From NCBI RefSeq assembly GCF_900110205.1, contig NZ_FOCV01000014.1:115702-179701 (forward strand): DNA of 64,000 nucleotides, in the 5' to 3' direction. The position numbers and the translations under genes are program-made. The notes beneath the pieces were generated by a model that saw only the letters and a program-made list of their open reading frames with translations, was not told the DNA's origin and ran no database searches. The DNA comes from Rhizobium tibeticum. Lineage in GTDB: Bacteria > Pseudomonadota > Alphaproteobacteria > Rhizobiales > Rhizobiaceae. This document shows, piece after piece, positions 44,217 through 53,046 of this stretch; within the stretch, counting starts at the first letter, position 1, and each line of letters opens with the position of its first letter.

Positions 44217-45413
44217 TCACGCTTCGGCGGAAAGAACCGCGACGCCTTCGCCGCGCTGATGACCGACTGTCGTAACGATGGCTGCCTTGGTCGCGGCGCC
44301 CATCGGTTTTTCGTGGGTCGGGTCGAAGACCGGGACCCTCGCCTTGCTGTCGATGGCCAATGCCGCCAGCGCCAGACCGAGCGTGAAATGCGCCTCAAGT
44401 CCATGGCCGGTAACGCCACCGAAACCGCGGATGGCCGCGCCTGGCAGATGACGTTCGAGAACGGCCTTTTCGCGCCCCGCCAAGTCCGGAATGCCTGTCG
44501 AGCCGGAGAAGATCGCCGTGCTTTCCAGAGGAACGTCGATCGCGGCTTCCAACAATCGCTCGAGGCGCTTCTCAAGATTGCCGGGGTCGCGATTGCCGCG
44601 ATCGCCTTCGATGGAGGACATCGACGCGTAGATATGCGCGCCCCGCGCCTCAGCATGGGCGCGCGATTCCAGAACGAGGAATGCGCCGAGCGAGCCGGAA
44701 ATGACACCGCCTTGGTCGCGCGACCAGAGCGGCTGCCATTCGTTGCGGCTGTGGGAGTTGATGGCTTCGAACAAGAGCACCATGTCCAGACGCTCCGCCG
44801 AGAAAGCTCCGCCAACCAGGGCGTGCGTCGATTCACCCGACTTGATACGATAGAAGGCCGTTTCGACTGCCGAGATGCCGGCAGATTCTTCGCCCATGAA
44901 GGTCCGCGAAGAGCCCGTTACCTTGTGGACGATGGAAATGTTGCCGGCGAGCAGATTGGACAGCTGCGCCAGAAAGAGTGTCGGGCGCAGCTCCGTCGTC
45001 AGCTTCTCGTTCAGAAGAACCTCACGGTCGTTGCGCTTCAAGCCCTCGTCAACGATCAACGTATCGACGTTGATGTCGCGCTCGCCGCCGCCAGCCGCGA
45101 CGATCATATCCATGCTGCCGCAGGCCTCCGCATCATCCTTGAAGCCGGCGTCATCGAGGGCGAGCCCGGCTGCAAACACACCGATGCGCTGCCAGTTTTC
45201 CATCTGCCGCTGATCGCCGCGCTTGGCAATCTGCTGCGACCAATCGATTTCCGGCAGCGGGTGGACCGGATACGGCTTGAACTTCTCAAGCTCGACGATC
45301 GTTTGAGGCGCGCCCTCGGCGTTGAGCAACGCAACATGCGGCTCCTTGCCGACGCCCTGGCACGTTACAATGCCGACGCCCGTGATCACGACATCATTCT
45401 GAGCCTTGCTCAT
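44217..45413 (-). CDS. fabF2XL: Ketosynthase-like partner without the active-site cysteine (chain-length-factor-like)
   Basis: The 398-residue protein has the KAS fold, opening DVVITGVGIVTCQGVG and containing IVHKVTGSSRTFMGEESAGI where active enzymes read TACxSGxxAI. No Cys occurs there; the only cysteines are at about 18 and 98. The NAHGTS His motif is also missing (it reads IFSGSTGIPD), while the later GGVTGHGLEAHFTLG retains the last His. This is the pattern of chain-length factors in type II polyketide synthases, which pair with an active KS. It overlaps fabZXL by 4 bases and lies next to the active ketosynthase gene, so a heterodimer that sets chain length is likely. This role is inferred. 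Confidence 0.9.
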   Translation of the reverse strand: MSKAQNDVVITGVGIVTCQGVGKEPHVALLNAEGAPQTIVELEKFKPYPVHPLPEIDWSQQIAKRGDQRQMENWQRIGVFAAGLALDDAGFKDDAEACGSMDMIVAAGGGERDINVDTLIVDEGLKRNDREVLLNEKLTTELRPTLFLAQLSNLLAGNISIVHKVTGSSRTFMGEESAGISAVETAFYRIKSGESTHALVGGAFSAERLDMVLLFEAINSHSRNEWQPLWSRDQGGVISGSLGAFLVLESRAHAEARGAHIYASMSSIEGDRGNRDPGNLEKRLERLLEAAIDVPLESTAIFSGSTGIPDLAGREKAVLERHLPGAAIRGFGGVTGHGLEAHFTLGLALAALAIDSKARVPVFDPTHEKPMGAATKAAIVTTVGHQRGEGVAVLSAEA

Positions 45414-45892
45414 CCATTCACTCCCTGCGCGGCGATCGCATCCATCAGGCCGACTTCACCGGCACGTTTCTTGACGATATCCCCGAGCGGCACTTCGCTG
45501 AAAGGCATGGTCCGCAGCTTCAGCTGCGCGTCGCAAACCTTCTTGCCGCCGCTTGTGATCTTCGCCTTGGTTACCGCAAATCCCGAGCCGTCATGCTCCA
45601 GAAATGCCTCGATATCCAGTACCGCCTCCGGTTCAACGAAGGTACGCATCTTGGCGCCGTCGACGGACATCAGGAACGGCATGGCCGCAAAATTAGTGGC
45701 CGCCAGCACGAGCATGCCGCATGCCTGCGCCATCGTTTCGATCAGCAGCACGCCCGGAACCAGGGGCATGCCGGGAAAATGACCTTCGAAGACGGGGCTT
45801 TTCGCCGGCACGACGGAGCGCGCCTTGAGTGTCCCTTTCTGAAGGTCGACCGCCTCGATGCGGTCTATCATCTGGAAGTATTCCAGTAGCAT
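45410..45892 (-). CDS. fabZXL: 3-hydroxyacyl-ACP dehydratase FabZXL
   Basis: This 160-residue hotdog-fold dehydratase carries the FabZ catalytic pair: His38 in FEGHFPGMPLVPGVLL and Glu52 in IETMAQACG (14-residue spacing, as in FabZ). It removes water from 3-hydroxyacyl-AcpXL during elongation of the very-long-chain acyl group. The start at 45892 is favoured by GGAGG 6 bases upstream; an ATG at 45916 has no such site. It overlaps the start of the downstream ketosynthase-like gene by 4 bases. It lies 114 bases after acpXL. Confidence 0.95.
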   Translation of the reverse strand: MLLEYFQMIDRIEAVDLQKGTLKARSVVPAKSPVFEGHFPGMPLVPGVLLIETMAQACGMLVLAATNFAAMPFLMSVDGAKMRTFVEPEAVLDIEAFLEHDGSGFAVTKAKITSGGKKVCDAQLKLRTMPFSEVPLGDIVKKRAGEVGLMDAIAAQGVNG

Positions 45893-46006
45893 CGGATCCT
45901 CCGGCCACAAGGACACCTTGCCCCGCGGCTAGGCCTACTTAGGAACGAAACCGCCCGGCCGCCATGGTTAACAGCGGCAGGGCGGAGAAAAAGATGACGG
46001 TGCCGA

Positions 46007-46285
46007 TCAGGCCTTGGCGGCGCGCAGCTCGTCGATCTTGGCACAGAGGTTCTTCAGCACGAAATATTCTTCCGTGGAAACCTTGCCTTCGTTGACTTCC
46101 TGTGTCCACTTCTCGAGCGGGATCTTGATGCCGAATTCCTTGTCGATCGCAAAGACGATATCGAGGAAATCGAGGCTGTCGATACCGAGGTCGTCGATCG
46201 TATGGCTCTCCGGCTTGATCGTATCGCGATCGATCTCGCTGGTTTCTGCAATGATGTCGGCAACTTTATCGAATGTAGCGGTCAC
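46007..46285 (-). CDS. acpXL: Acyl carrier protein AcpXL, specific for very-long-chain acyl groups
   Basis: AcpXL carries the growing C26-C28 hydroxy fatty acid destined for lipid A. The 92-residue acidic protein has the phosphopantetheine attachment Ser37 in [20 protein letters not shown], then [13 protein letters not shown], as in rhizobial AcpXL. It is longer than the usual 78-residue AcpP, with a C-terminal helix [16 protein letters not shown]. It is the first gene of the minus-strand operon acpXL-fabZXL-fabF2XL-fabF1XL-adh2XL-lpxXL. The 170 bases upstream contain an inverted repeat GTTGCT-N5-AGCAAC (46388-46404) whose role is unknown. Confidence 0.97.
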   Translation of the reverse strand: MTATFDKVADIIAETSEIDRDTIKPESHTIDDLGIDSLDFLDIVFAIDKEFGIKIPLEKWTQEVNEGKVSTEEYFVLKNLCAKIDELRAAKA

Positions 46286-46436
46286 GCCTTTACCTCTTGA
46301 AATGACGATTTAACCCTCCTCATAGGCAAATCCATTTCAAAAAGCCAATGCTTTCATCCGTCTCGGCACGCAATTTGCAAGACCAGTGTTGCTTAAACAG
46401 CAACGCATAACGCGCCGCTTGTCGCGCAATGCGTTG

Positions 46437-46456
46437 GCAAAACACCCCTGTTTTGC
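46437..46456 (-). terminator. Hairpin downstream of cobD
   Basis: GCAAAACA-GGGG-TGTTTTGC on the minus strand begins 3 bases after the cobD stop. It is an 8-pair stem without a long T-run, but a likely terminator separating the cob operon from acpXL. Confidence 0.6.
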
Positions 46457-46458
46457 GC

Positions 46459-47439
46459 TTAGAGCAGCACGAGGAAAAGAACCAAGGCGGCCGCGGTAAG
46501 GATTGAACAGCTCGCATAGAAGACCGAGACGCCATCTTCGATATCGGCCACCGTTGCCGAATCGCGCCCGCCCCCATTGATCATCGGCTCCATGACGACA
46601 ACCCCGGAATAAACGCGTGGTCCTGCGAGCTGCACATTCAGTGCCCCCGCCATTGCCGCCTCCGGTCGCCCGGAATTCGGCGAGCGATGCAGGCCGCCGT
46701 CGCGCGCGGCAATGCGCAGCGCCTCCCGACAGGCTGTGCTTCCTCGCCGCAGCCAGGCTCCGGCCGCGATCAGGAGAATCGAAAAGCGCGCCGCCGGCCA
46801 GTTGGCGAAGTCGTCCAGGCGCGCGGCCGCCCAGCCGAAATCGGCATATCTCTCTGATTTGTGGCCGATCATCGAATCCGCCGTATTCAGCATCTTGTAG
46901 GCGAAGAGGCCGGGCAAGCCAAAAACGGCGTACCATAGAGCTGGAGCAACCACGCCATCTGAAAAATTCTCAGCAAGGCTCTCGATCGCGGCACGGCAGA
47001 CGGCGGGCTCGTCCAGTGTTTCCGGATCACGCCCGACGATTCGCGAAACAGCCAGTCGGCCACCGCTGAGGCCTCCGGTCTTCAGCCCAGCGGCAACAGC
47101 TTCCACGTGATCGGCGAGGCTCTTCTGCGCCATGAAGACGGCAACGCACATGACTTCCAGGAGGATTCCGGCAAGACCGAACAGCGAGAAAAACCAATGC
47201 AGCACAAGACCAGCCACACCGCTTAGGAACAAGAGACCGGCGATCGACCAGACGCCGTTGCGCCGGCGATCGCGTTTGTGGAGCTCGGCTCGATTGAACA
47301 TCCGGTCGACGCGGGAGATCGCGTTTCCGAACAGCACGACGGGGTGCGGTAGCCGCATCCATAGCCTATCCGGATCCCCGACAATCCTGTCGAGCAAAAG
47401 GGCCAGAACCAGCACGAGAAGGTTATGGTCGAGTGTCAT
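46459..47439 (-). CDS. cobD: Adenosylcobinamide-phosphate synthase CobD (CbiB)
   Basis: CobD attaches (R)-1-amino-2-propanol (or its phosphate) to adenosylcobyric acid, giving adenosylcobinamide (phosphate). The 326-residue inner-membrane protein has about five hydrophobic segments and the signature GDPDRLWMRLPHPVVLFGN near the start, then SRIVGRDPETLDEPAVCRAA IESLAENFSDG (split), and MLNTADSMIGHKSERYADFG. The start at 47439 (MTLDHN) overlaps the cobC stop (ATGA), so it is coupled to cobC. An open frame extends upstream to 47757 but that part overlaps cobC in another frame. It is the last gene of cobA-cobB-cobC-cobD. Confidence 0.95.
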   Translation of the reverse strand: MTLDHNLLVLVLALLLDRIVGDPDRLWMRLPHPVVLFGNAISRVDRMFNRAELHKRDRRRNGVWSIAGLLFLSGVAGLVLHWFFSLFGLAGILLEVMCVAVFMAQKSLADHVEAVAAGLKTGGLSGGRLAVSRIVGRDPETLDEPAVCRAAIESLAENFSDGVVAPALWYAVFGLPGLFAYKMLNTADSMIGHKSERYADFGWAAARLDDFANWPAARFSILLIAAGAWLRRGSTACREALRIAARDGGLHRSPNSGRPEAAMAGALNVQLAGPRVYSGVVVMEPMINGGGRDSATVADIEDGVSVFYASCSILTAAALVLFLVLL

Positions 47440-48440
47440 GACGTATAACTCTGCAATGCATCCGAAAGCCGTTGGTCGCCAGCCGCATCGGCGGTGAGAC
47501 CAAAACGTAACCAACGCGGCTGATAGTCGAACTTGCGGACCAGAATATGATGTTGGCAGAGATGCCGATGTAACTGGGCCGCCTGCTTGTGGTCGACAAG
47601 CGCAAAGAGATCGGTTCCGCCAATAATGCGCAGACCGCCTTGATCGAGAACCTTGCGTAGCGCACCGGACCTCTCTGTGATCCGAAGCTGTATCGGCGCG
47701 ATGTCCGATCGGAGGAGGTCTACTGCGATCGAGAGAGCAGGACCGGAGACAGCCCACGGGCCAAGCAAGCCTTCGATGCGCTCCACGATCGACAGAGCGG
47801 CCACGACAAACCCCAGGCGCAACCCTGCCAGCCCGAAGAACTTGCCGAAAGAACGGGAGATGAGAACGTTCGGCATTCGCGAGGCAAGAGGGACCAGGCT
47901 CATCTCCGGGTATGTATCCCCGAAGGCTTCGTCCACAATGACAACAGCTCCCCTAGCCTTCATCTCTTCGCTGAGTGCGACGAGCCTCTCGGGAGCATAG
48001 AGGCGACCATCAGGGTTGTTCGGATTGACGACGACGACAACTGCGTGATCGGCTCTGACGTCATCCAGATCGGCGATAAGATCAACGCAACAGCCTGCCA
48101 TCAGGAACGCGCGCTCATATTCGCCGTAGGTCGGAGCGAGAATCGCAACCCGCTTGCCGCCCCCGTCGAAAAGCCGCGGTAATAGCTGGATGAGGGATTG
48201 CGTGCCGGGAACCGGCAGCGGGAGAATGTCGCCGCTGCGATAATAGCTCTGCGCCGCCGCGCGCGCCTGATCAATCAGATGCCTGTCGGGCAGCCGGTGC
48301 CAGGCGCACATCGGGATCTCGGGCACAGGCACCGGGCACGGATTGATGCCCGTCGAAAGATCAAGCCAGTATTCAGCCTCGCCGCCGTAGATTGCAGCGG
48401 CAGCCGTGATGCCGCCTCCATGAACGATCGCAGCGTTCAT
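47436..48440 (-). CDS. cobC: CobC, threonine-phosphate decarboxylase-like aminotransferase-fold protein
   Basis: CobC is a PLP enzyme of the aspartate aminotransferase fold, related to CobD of Salmonella, making the aminopropanol phosphate for cobinamide. The 334-residue protein reads IVHGGGITAAAAIYGGEAEY and LDLSTGINPCPVPVPEIP at the start, then VVNPNNPDGRLYAPE, VVIVDEAFGDTYPE, and LISRSFGKFFGLAGLRLGFV with the Schiff-base Lys. In rhizobia CobC and CobD act together at the cobinamide step. It overlaps cobB (by 4 bases at its start) and cobD (by 4 at its end), so the set is tightly coupled. Confidence 0.94.
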   Translation of the reverse strand: MNAAIVHGGGITAAAAIYGGEAEYWLDLSTGINPCPVPVPEIPMCAWHRLPDRHLIDQARAAAQSYYRSGDILPLPVPGTQSLIQLLPRLFDGGGKRVAILAPTYGEYERAFLMAGCCVDLIADLDDVRADHAVVVVVNPNNPDGRLYAPERLVALSEEMKARGAVVIVDEAFGDTYPEMSLVPLASRMPNVLISRSFGKFFGLAGLRLGFVVAALSIVERIEGLLGPWAVSGPALSIAVDLLRSDIAPIQLRITERSGALRKVLDQGGLRIIGGTDLFALVDHKQAAQLHRHLCQHHILVRKFDYQPRWLRFGLTADAAGDQRLSDALQSYTS

Positions 48441-49744
48441 CTTGCCCCCTCGGCAAGGTCGATCAGATGCATGTAGGATCCCGCAATCTGTCCACGCTGA
48501 AGGCCAGCTTGCCCGAGGTCGTTGCCCAACGCATCGCTCACCTGAAACAGACGATCGGCCCCGCCCTCGGAAACCACGGCCGAATAGTGGAACTCGTGCG
48601 CGGTCATCGGCTGTTCGAAGTAGGCAGCGTTCAACGGCTTCACCCGCCGATAGCCGAGATGCCGTTTGCGCTCCTCGTAGCTGGTGACTACGGGCAAGAG
48701 ACCGAGCATCTGATGCCGCTCGCCGGCGCCGTCAACCAGCCCTTCGCCGAGAACCATGTATCCGCCGCACTCCCCATAGATTCGCACGCCCTTGCCCGCG
48801 GCGTCGATAACCTTTGACCTGAAGTTGCTGGCAGACGCGATCCGCCCGGGATGAAGCTCGGGATAGCCGCCTGGCAGATAGATCGCGTCTGCAGCGGGAT
48901 CCGGCGCCTCATCGGCAAGCGGCGAGAAGAACGAGATTTCGGCACCACGCCGACGCCAGCCGAGAAGCATGTGCTCGTAGGAGAAAGCAAAGGCGACGTC
49001 GCGCGCCACGGCGACCCTGCTACCGAGCGGTGGCAACCGGGCGATGTTGGCAGTAGATGGACGATTGAGCCCTTGGCGCGCGATGCGCAGCAGGAATTCG
49101 AAATTGCATTCATCGGACACGGCATCGGCTGCATGCTCTATGAAGCTCTCGAGCGTCTGATGTTCTCCCGCCTGGACGAGACCGAGATGCCTTTCGGGAA
49201 GGGCGATGTCATTGTCGCGGCGGACGACGGCAACGATCGGCATACGGACCGCGTCAAGCGCCTTGCGAAGCATCATCTCATGGCGTTCGCCCCCAACCTT
49301 GTTGAGAATCACGCCGGCGATGCGAACATCGGCCCGGAAGCCAGCAAATCCAGTCACCAGTGCCGCTACCGACTGCGACATATGCGAGGCATCGACGACG
49401 AAAACCACGGAAAGACCAAGCATGGCGGCAAGATCGGCTGCGGTCCCCTTCCCGTCGGTCGCACCATCGAAGAGCCCCATCATCGCCTCGATGACGAGAA
49501 TGCGGTCGCCGGAGCGATGCAGCGTCGCATTTGCGGCAATCAGTTCCGGGCGCATCGCCCATGGATCGAAGTTGAGACAGGCAACGCCGCTCGCCGCCGC
49601 ATGAAAGGCCGGATCGATATAGTCGGGGCCAGCCTTGCCGGGTGCTATCGCAACACCGCGCCTTCGAAGCGCCCGCAGAAGCCCCAGCGTCACCGTCGTC
49701 TTGCCCGATCCGGAGGACGGGGCCGCAATCAACAAACCGCTCAT
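48437..49744 (-). CDS. cobB: Cobyrinic acid a,c-diamide synthase CobB
   Basis: CobB amidates the a and c acetate side chains of (hydrogeno)cobyrinic acid with glutamine and ATP. The 435-residue enzyme has the P-loop LLIAAPSSGSGKTTVTLG and a C-terminal class I glutamine amidotransferase-like domain with the catalytic Cys in YGECGGYMVLGEG. The middle contains LSVVFVVDASHMSQSVAALV and PLADEAPDPAADAIYLPGGY PELHPG (split), as in the family. It overlaps cobC and cobA by 4 bases each. It acts upstream of CobN, CobO and CobQ, which are encoded in the neighbouring blocks. Confidence 0.96.
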   Translation of the reverse strand: MSGLLIAAPSSGSGKTTVTLGLLRALRRRGVAIAPGKAGPDYIDPAFHAAASGVACLNFDPWAMRPELIAANATLHRSGDRILVIEAMMGLFDGATDGKGTAADLAAMLGLSVVFVVDASHMSQSVAALVTGFAGFRADVRIAGVILNKVGGERHEMMLRKALDAVRMPIVAVVRRDNDIALPERHLGLVQAGEHQTLESFIEHAADAVSDECNFEFLLRIARQGLNRPSTANIARLPPLGSRVAVARDVAFAFSYEHMLLGWRRRGAEISFFSPLADEAPDPAADAIYLPGGYPELHPGRIASASNFRSKVIDAAGKGVRIYGECGGYMVLGEGLVDGAGERHQMLGLLPVVTSYEERKRHLGYRRVKPLNAAYFEQPMTAHEFHYSAVVSEGGADRLFQVSDALGNDLGQAGLQRGQIAGSYMHLIDLAEGAR

Positions 49745-50583
49745 GCCGTCCCCCTGCTGTTCGAGTCCCGGAAGGGATCAGAGCGCAACTTGCGTCCCGC
49801 AAGAGCACCCAGCCAATCAAGCGATTGCCTCAGCCGCACCACCTCCCCGACCACGACAATCGCCGGCGGCTCGAGCCCCGAGGCCGCCGAAGGTGCCTCG
49901 CCAAGTGTCGTTTCGAGCACTTGCTGATCGCCCGTCGATGCGTTGCAGACGAAGGCGACCGGTTCTTCCGGGGACCGCCCCGCTGCAATGAGATTTCTGC
50001 TGATCTGGGCGATATGCTTCATCGCCATATACATGACGATCACAGGCGAGGCCTTGCCGATGGCCTCCCAATTGATGGCATCCGGCACAATGCCTGAGGA
50101 GTCATGCCCCGTGAGGAATGTCACCGCATGGTTGAGATCCCTGTGCGTTACCGGAATGCCGGCATAGGCCAATCCGCCGATGCCGGCAGTGATGCCCGGA
50201 ACGATGCGAAACGGAACATTGTGCTCGACCAGCGTCAACGCTTCCTCGCCGCCACGCCCGAAGACGAAGGGATCGCCGCCCTTGAGACGCAAGACGCGCT
50301 TTCCGGCACGGGCAAGTTCAACCAACCGCAACGAAATGTCGCGCTGCTTGGCGGACGGCTTTCCACCTCGCTTTCCGGCATATTCCAGCAAGGCGTCCGA
50401 CCGCGCGAGCTTCAGGCAATCGGCGTTCACAAGCGCATCGTGAACCACCACGTCCGCCTCCGCCAGCCCCTTGGCGGCAAGAAGCGTCAGCAATCCGGGC
50501 TCGCCCGGACCCGCACCAACAAGCCAGACGCTGCCCGGCTCAAGAGCCGGCAGATGTGAAAACGCAGCTTCGATCATTGGCAT
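49741..50583 (-). CDS. cobA: Uroporphyrinogen-III C-methyltransferase CobA
   Basis: CobA adds methyl groups at C2 and C7 of uroporphyrinogen III to form precorrin-2, the branch point toward cobalamin (and siroheme). The 280-residue protein carries VWLVGAGPGEPGLLTLLAAK near the N-terminus, LRLKGGDPFVFGRGGEE, and the SAM-binding GITAGIGGLAYAGIPVTHRD. The length fits the single-domain methyltransferase (no CysG oxidase domain). A GGAG site lies 8 bases upstream of the ATG. It overlaps cobB and is separated from the nucleoside hydrolase gene by about 130 bases, so it may have its own promoter or continue from cobE. Confidence 0.96.
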   Translation of the reverse strand: MPMIEAAFSHLPALEPGSVWLVGAGPGEPGLLTLLAAKGLAEADVVVHDALVNADCLKLARSDALLEYAGKRGGKPSAKQRDISLRLVELARAGKRVLRLKGGDPFVFGRGGEEALTLVEHNVPFRIVPGITAGIGGLAYAGIPVTHRDLNHAVTFLTGHDSSGIVPDAINWEAIGKASPVIVMYMAMKHIAQISRNLIAAGRSPEEPVAFVCNASTGDQQVLETTLGEAPSAASGLEPPAIVVVGEVVRLRQSLDWLGALAGRKLRSDPFRDSNSRGTA

Positions 50584-50712
50584 GATCTATGCTCCGCAGG
50601 TGTCGAGGTCAACGCCGCTGGGCAAGAGAAAGATGTGAAAGGTAGGCTCTCTCAAACCCCTGTGTCGGTCCAACGGACGCACAGAGATCCGCGCCCGACC
50701 GGGCGCAAATTC

Positions 50713-51663
50713 TCACGCGCGCAAAACCGCATCGCGTATGAGATTGATCACCCTTTCGGAGTCGATGCCAGTGCAGACAACCTGGCTCGGTAGACCGTCC
50801 CAATTGCCCGGCGGGAAGTGGCGGCCGTCCGGCTTCACGATCGTCTGCCCGTCGGCAATACCGCCGCAAACGACGCGAACCGGACCAAGGATGGTCGAGA
50901 ACAGCTCGGGAGCGACGACGTAGACACATGCACAACTGTCGTGAACCATCATGCCGTCTTCGACGGCGTGCTTGTAGAAATCGATATAGTCCTGCGAAAG
51001 ATCGTTCAGCAGCTTCGCGGCGCTGTCGCCCCTGGCCGCAACGTCGGCGAGGTAGCTGCGGCTCATCGTCGTGATCGCGGTCACGTCAAGACCAATGACG
51101 GCGACCCTCCAGGGCGCGGTCAGGACGATGTCGGCCGCTTCCGGATCGCCATGGATGTTGGCTTCCGCGACCGGCGACACGTTGCCCGGAACGTAGAAGT
51201 TGCCGCCCATGATAACAACGTCCTTCACGAGACCGGCAATCTCCGGGTCCTGTTTGAGCGCCATGGCCAGGTTGGTCATGCGACCGACGGCAACCAGCCT
51301 GACCTCGCCCGGATTGGCGCGAACCGTATCGATGATGAAGCGGTGCGCAGGACGCGGATCGAGCGGCAGATCGATCGTTTCAGGCACCTTGATATTGCCG
51401 AGGCCGTTCTCGCCATGCACGAAGGTCGGCCACGCCCCCTCCCGACGCTCCGGATCGATCGTCACGCTCGCGCCCTTGGCGACGGGAGCAGGAATGTTCC
51501 ATTCACGCTTCAAGAACAGCGCGTTGCGCGTCGTCGTCTCGACCGACGCGTTGCCGAAGACCGTCGTGATGCCGATCAGATCGATCTCGGGATGGCGATG
51601 CAGGAAGAGCAGGGCCATTGCATCATCGACGCCCGGATCCGTGTCATAAATGACCTTGTGCAT
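50713..51663 (-). CDS. Inosine/uridine-preferring nucleoside hydrolase
   Basis: The 316-residue protein is a calcium-dependent nucleoside hydrolase (IunH family), splitting ribonucleosides into base and ribose. The metal-binding DTDPGVDDAMALLF opens the protein, VTTVFGNASVETTTRNAL-like ITTVFGNASVE follows, then VGRMTNLAMAL, IMGGNFYVPGNVSPVAEANI, and MVHDSCACVYVVAPELF supplies the acid His. The start at 51663 follows GAGG 7 bases upstream. It lies between cobE and cobA on the same strand, an unusual place for a purine/pyrimidine salvage gene in a cobalamin cluster. Preference among nucleosides is unknown. Confidence 0.93.
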   Translation of the reverse strand: MHKVIYDTDPGVDDAMALLFLHRHPEIDLIGITTVFGNASVETTTRNALFLKREWNIPAPVAKGASVTIDPERREGAWPTFVHGENGLGNIKVPETIDLPLDPRPAHRFIIDTVRANPGEVRLVAVGRMTNLAMALKQDPEIAGLVKDVVIMGGNFYVPGNVSPVAEANIHGDPEAADIVLTAPWRVAVIGLDVTAITTMSRSYLADVAARGDSAAKLLNDLSQDYIDFYKHAVEDGMMVHDSCACVYVVAPELFSTILGPVRVVCGGIADGQTIVKPDGRHFPPGNWDGLPSQVVCTGIDSERVINLIRDAVLRA

Positions 51664-51737
51664 GAGTATGCCTCTTTTCGTTATTGGCGTAGGGCAGCCG
51701 GACGGCGCCGCGAAATCGGCGGCCACCATAGCGCCCA

Positions 51738-52166
51738 CTAATCTTTCTGCAACAGGGCACACGCAATCGCTGCAGTGGCACGGCGCGACTTGATCTTCGG
51801 GACGATGAGCTCCGCATGCGATCCAACCACGGCCAGCGCAGCCGATTCGGCGACGCCGTGACATCCCACGCGGGCAAACACGATCGCCGACGGATTTTTC
51901 AGCCGCGGCGTCTCCTCTTCGAGCCGCGCGGCAGCGAAGAATAAAAGCGGCGCACCGAGGTCACGTGTTACTGCAACGATCGCGGCTTCATTGATGCGAG
52001 TGTCGATGGTGGCGATAGCCGCTAGCTCGGCTCGGTCAATGCCCGCTGCCGCCAATGCCGTACGGGCAAGCTCGTTTACCTCGCCCTCCGACGTTCCGCG
52101 CTCGCAGCCCAGGCCGAGCACGTACCGGTGCGTCCTATCGAATACAATTCCAGTCACGTGCGACAA
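51738..52166 (-). CDS. cobE: Cobalamin biosynthesis protein CobE (CbiG C-terminal type)
   Basis: CobE is a small accessory protein of the aerobic cobalamin pathway, related to the C-terminal domain of CbiG. The 142-residue product reads YVLGLGCERGTSEGEVNELA then IATIDTRINEAAIVAVTRDL and LFFAAARLEEETPRLKNPS. GVAESAALAVVGSHAELIVP KIKSRRATAAIACA (split) matches the CbiG_C ending. It begins with TTG (52166) after a weak ribosome site; a start at the nearby GTG is possible. It diverges from the TauE-type gene with only 49 bases between starts. Confidence 0.92.
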   Translation of the reverse strand: MSHVTGIVFDRTHRYVLGLGCERGTSEGEVNELARTALAAAGIDRAELAAIATIDTRINEAAIVAVTRDLGAPLLFFAAARLEEETPRLKNPSAIVFARVGCHGVAESAALAVVGSHAELIVPKIKSRRATAAIACALLQKD

Positions 52167-52215
52167 TGAAACCGGCCCCTAGTGTCCCTCAAGCCATTGC
52201 AGCAAGGGACCGGAA

Positions 52216-53046
52216 ATGCAACATGCGTGCGCCGCCTGTTGCATTCCAGAGTTTCCTCCCTTGTCCGACCTTGCCCCTCATCTGCTCTTCATGCTGGCCG
52301 CAGCCGGCTTTTTCGCTGGATTCGTCGATTCCATCGCTGGCGGCGGAGGCCTCATCACGGTCCCGGCGATGTTGATTGCGGGTATTCCACCGCTGCAAAC
52401 ACTTGGCACCAACAAGGTGCAGTCGGTGTTCGGCGCAGCCTCCGCCACGATCGCCTATGCCCGCAACGGACATGTTCATCTGCGTACGCAGCTGCCGATG
52501 GCGCTGATGGCAATCTTCGGCGGCTCCCTTGGAGCCGCTTTGGCAACGATCGTGCCTGGTGACGTACTGCGGGCAATCATGCCGGTCCTTCTTGTGGCGA
52601 TCGCGCTCTATTTTGCGTTGAAGCCAAACCTGAACGACGTCGACAAGCATCGCCGCATGAGGCCCTTTGTCTTCGGCCTGACGCTGGTTCCGGCAATCGG
52701 ATTCTACGACGGCGTCTTCGGTCCGGGCACCGGCTCCTTCTTCATGCTCTCCTTCGTGTCGCTGGCCGGCTTCGGTATGCTAAAGGCCACGGCGCATACC
52801 AAGCTCCTGAATTTCGGCTCGAACATCGGCGCGCTCGTCGTCTTCGTCTCCTTCGGTGCGATCCTCTGGAAGATCGGGCTAATGATGGGCGTCTGCCAGT
52901 TCCTCGGGGCGCAGCTCGGCTCGCGGCTTGCGATGCGCACCGGCGCGCGCCTGATCAAGCCGCTGCTCGTCGTCGTCTGCGTCGCCTTCACGATCAAGCT
53001 TCTGGCCGATCCAGCCAATCCGATCCGCGTCTGGCTGGAGATTTGA
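52216..53046 (+). CDS. TSUP-family (TauE/SafE) transporter
   Basis: The 276-residue membrane protein has about eight hydrophobic segments. It shows the TSUP signature GFVDSIAGGGGLITVPAMLI and its second-half counterpart DGVFGPGTGSFFMLSFVSL, both typical of the TauE/SafE (sulfite or sulfoacetate exporter) family. It starts at 52216 behind AAGGGA with 6 bases of spacing; a TTG at about 52261 is another possible start, and would remove a Cys-rich N-terminus (MQHACAACC). It sits on the plus strand inside the cob region, dividing cobO from cobE. The substrate is not known. Confidence 0.9.
   Translation: MQHACAACCIPEFPPLSDLAPHLLFMLAAAGFFAGFVDSIAGGGGLITVPAMLIAGIPPLQTLGTNKVQSVFGAASATIAYARNGHVHLRTQLPMALMAIFGGSLGAALATIVPGDVLRAIMPVLLVAIALYFALKPNLNDVDKHRRMRPFVFGLTLVPAIGFYDGVFGPGTGSFFMLSFVSLAGFGMLKATAHTKLLNFGSNIGALVVFVSFGAILWKIGLMMGVCQFLGAQLGSRLAMRTGARLIKPLLVVVCVAFTIKLLADPANPIRVWLEI

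Noticed and set aside
50690..50710. GCGCCCG-AC-CGGGCGC after the nucleoside hydrolase gene as a terminator
   Set aside because: The stem is good but the loop is only 2 bases and no T-run follows on the minus strand; left uncalled.
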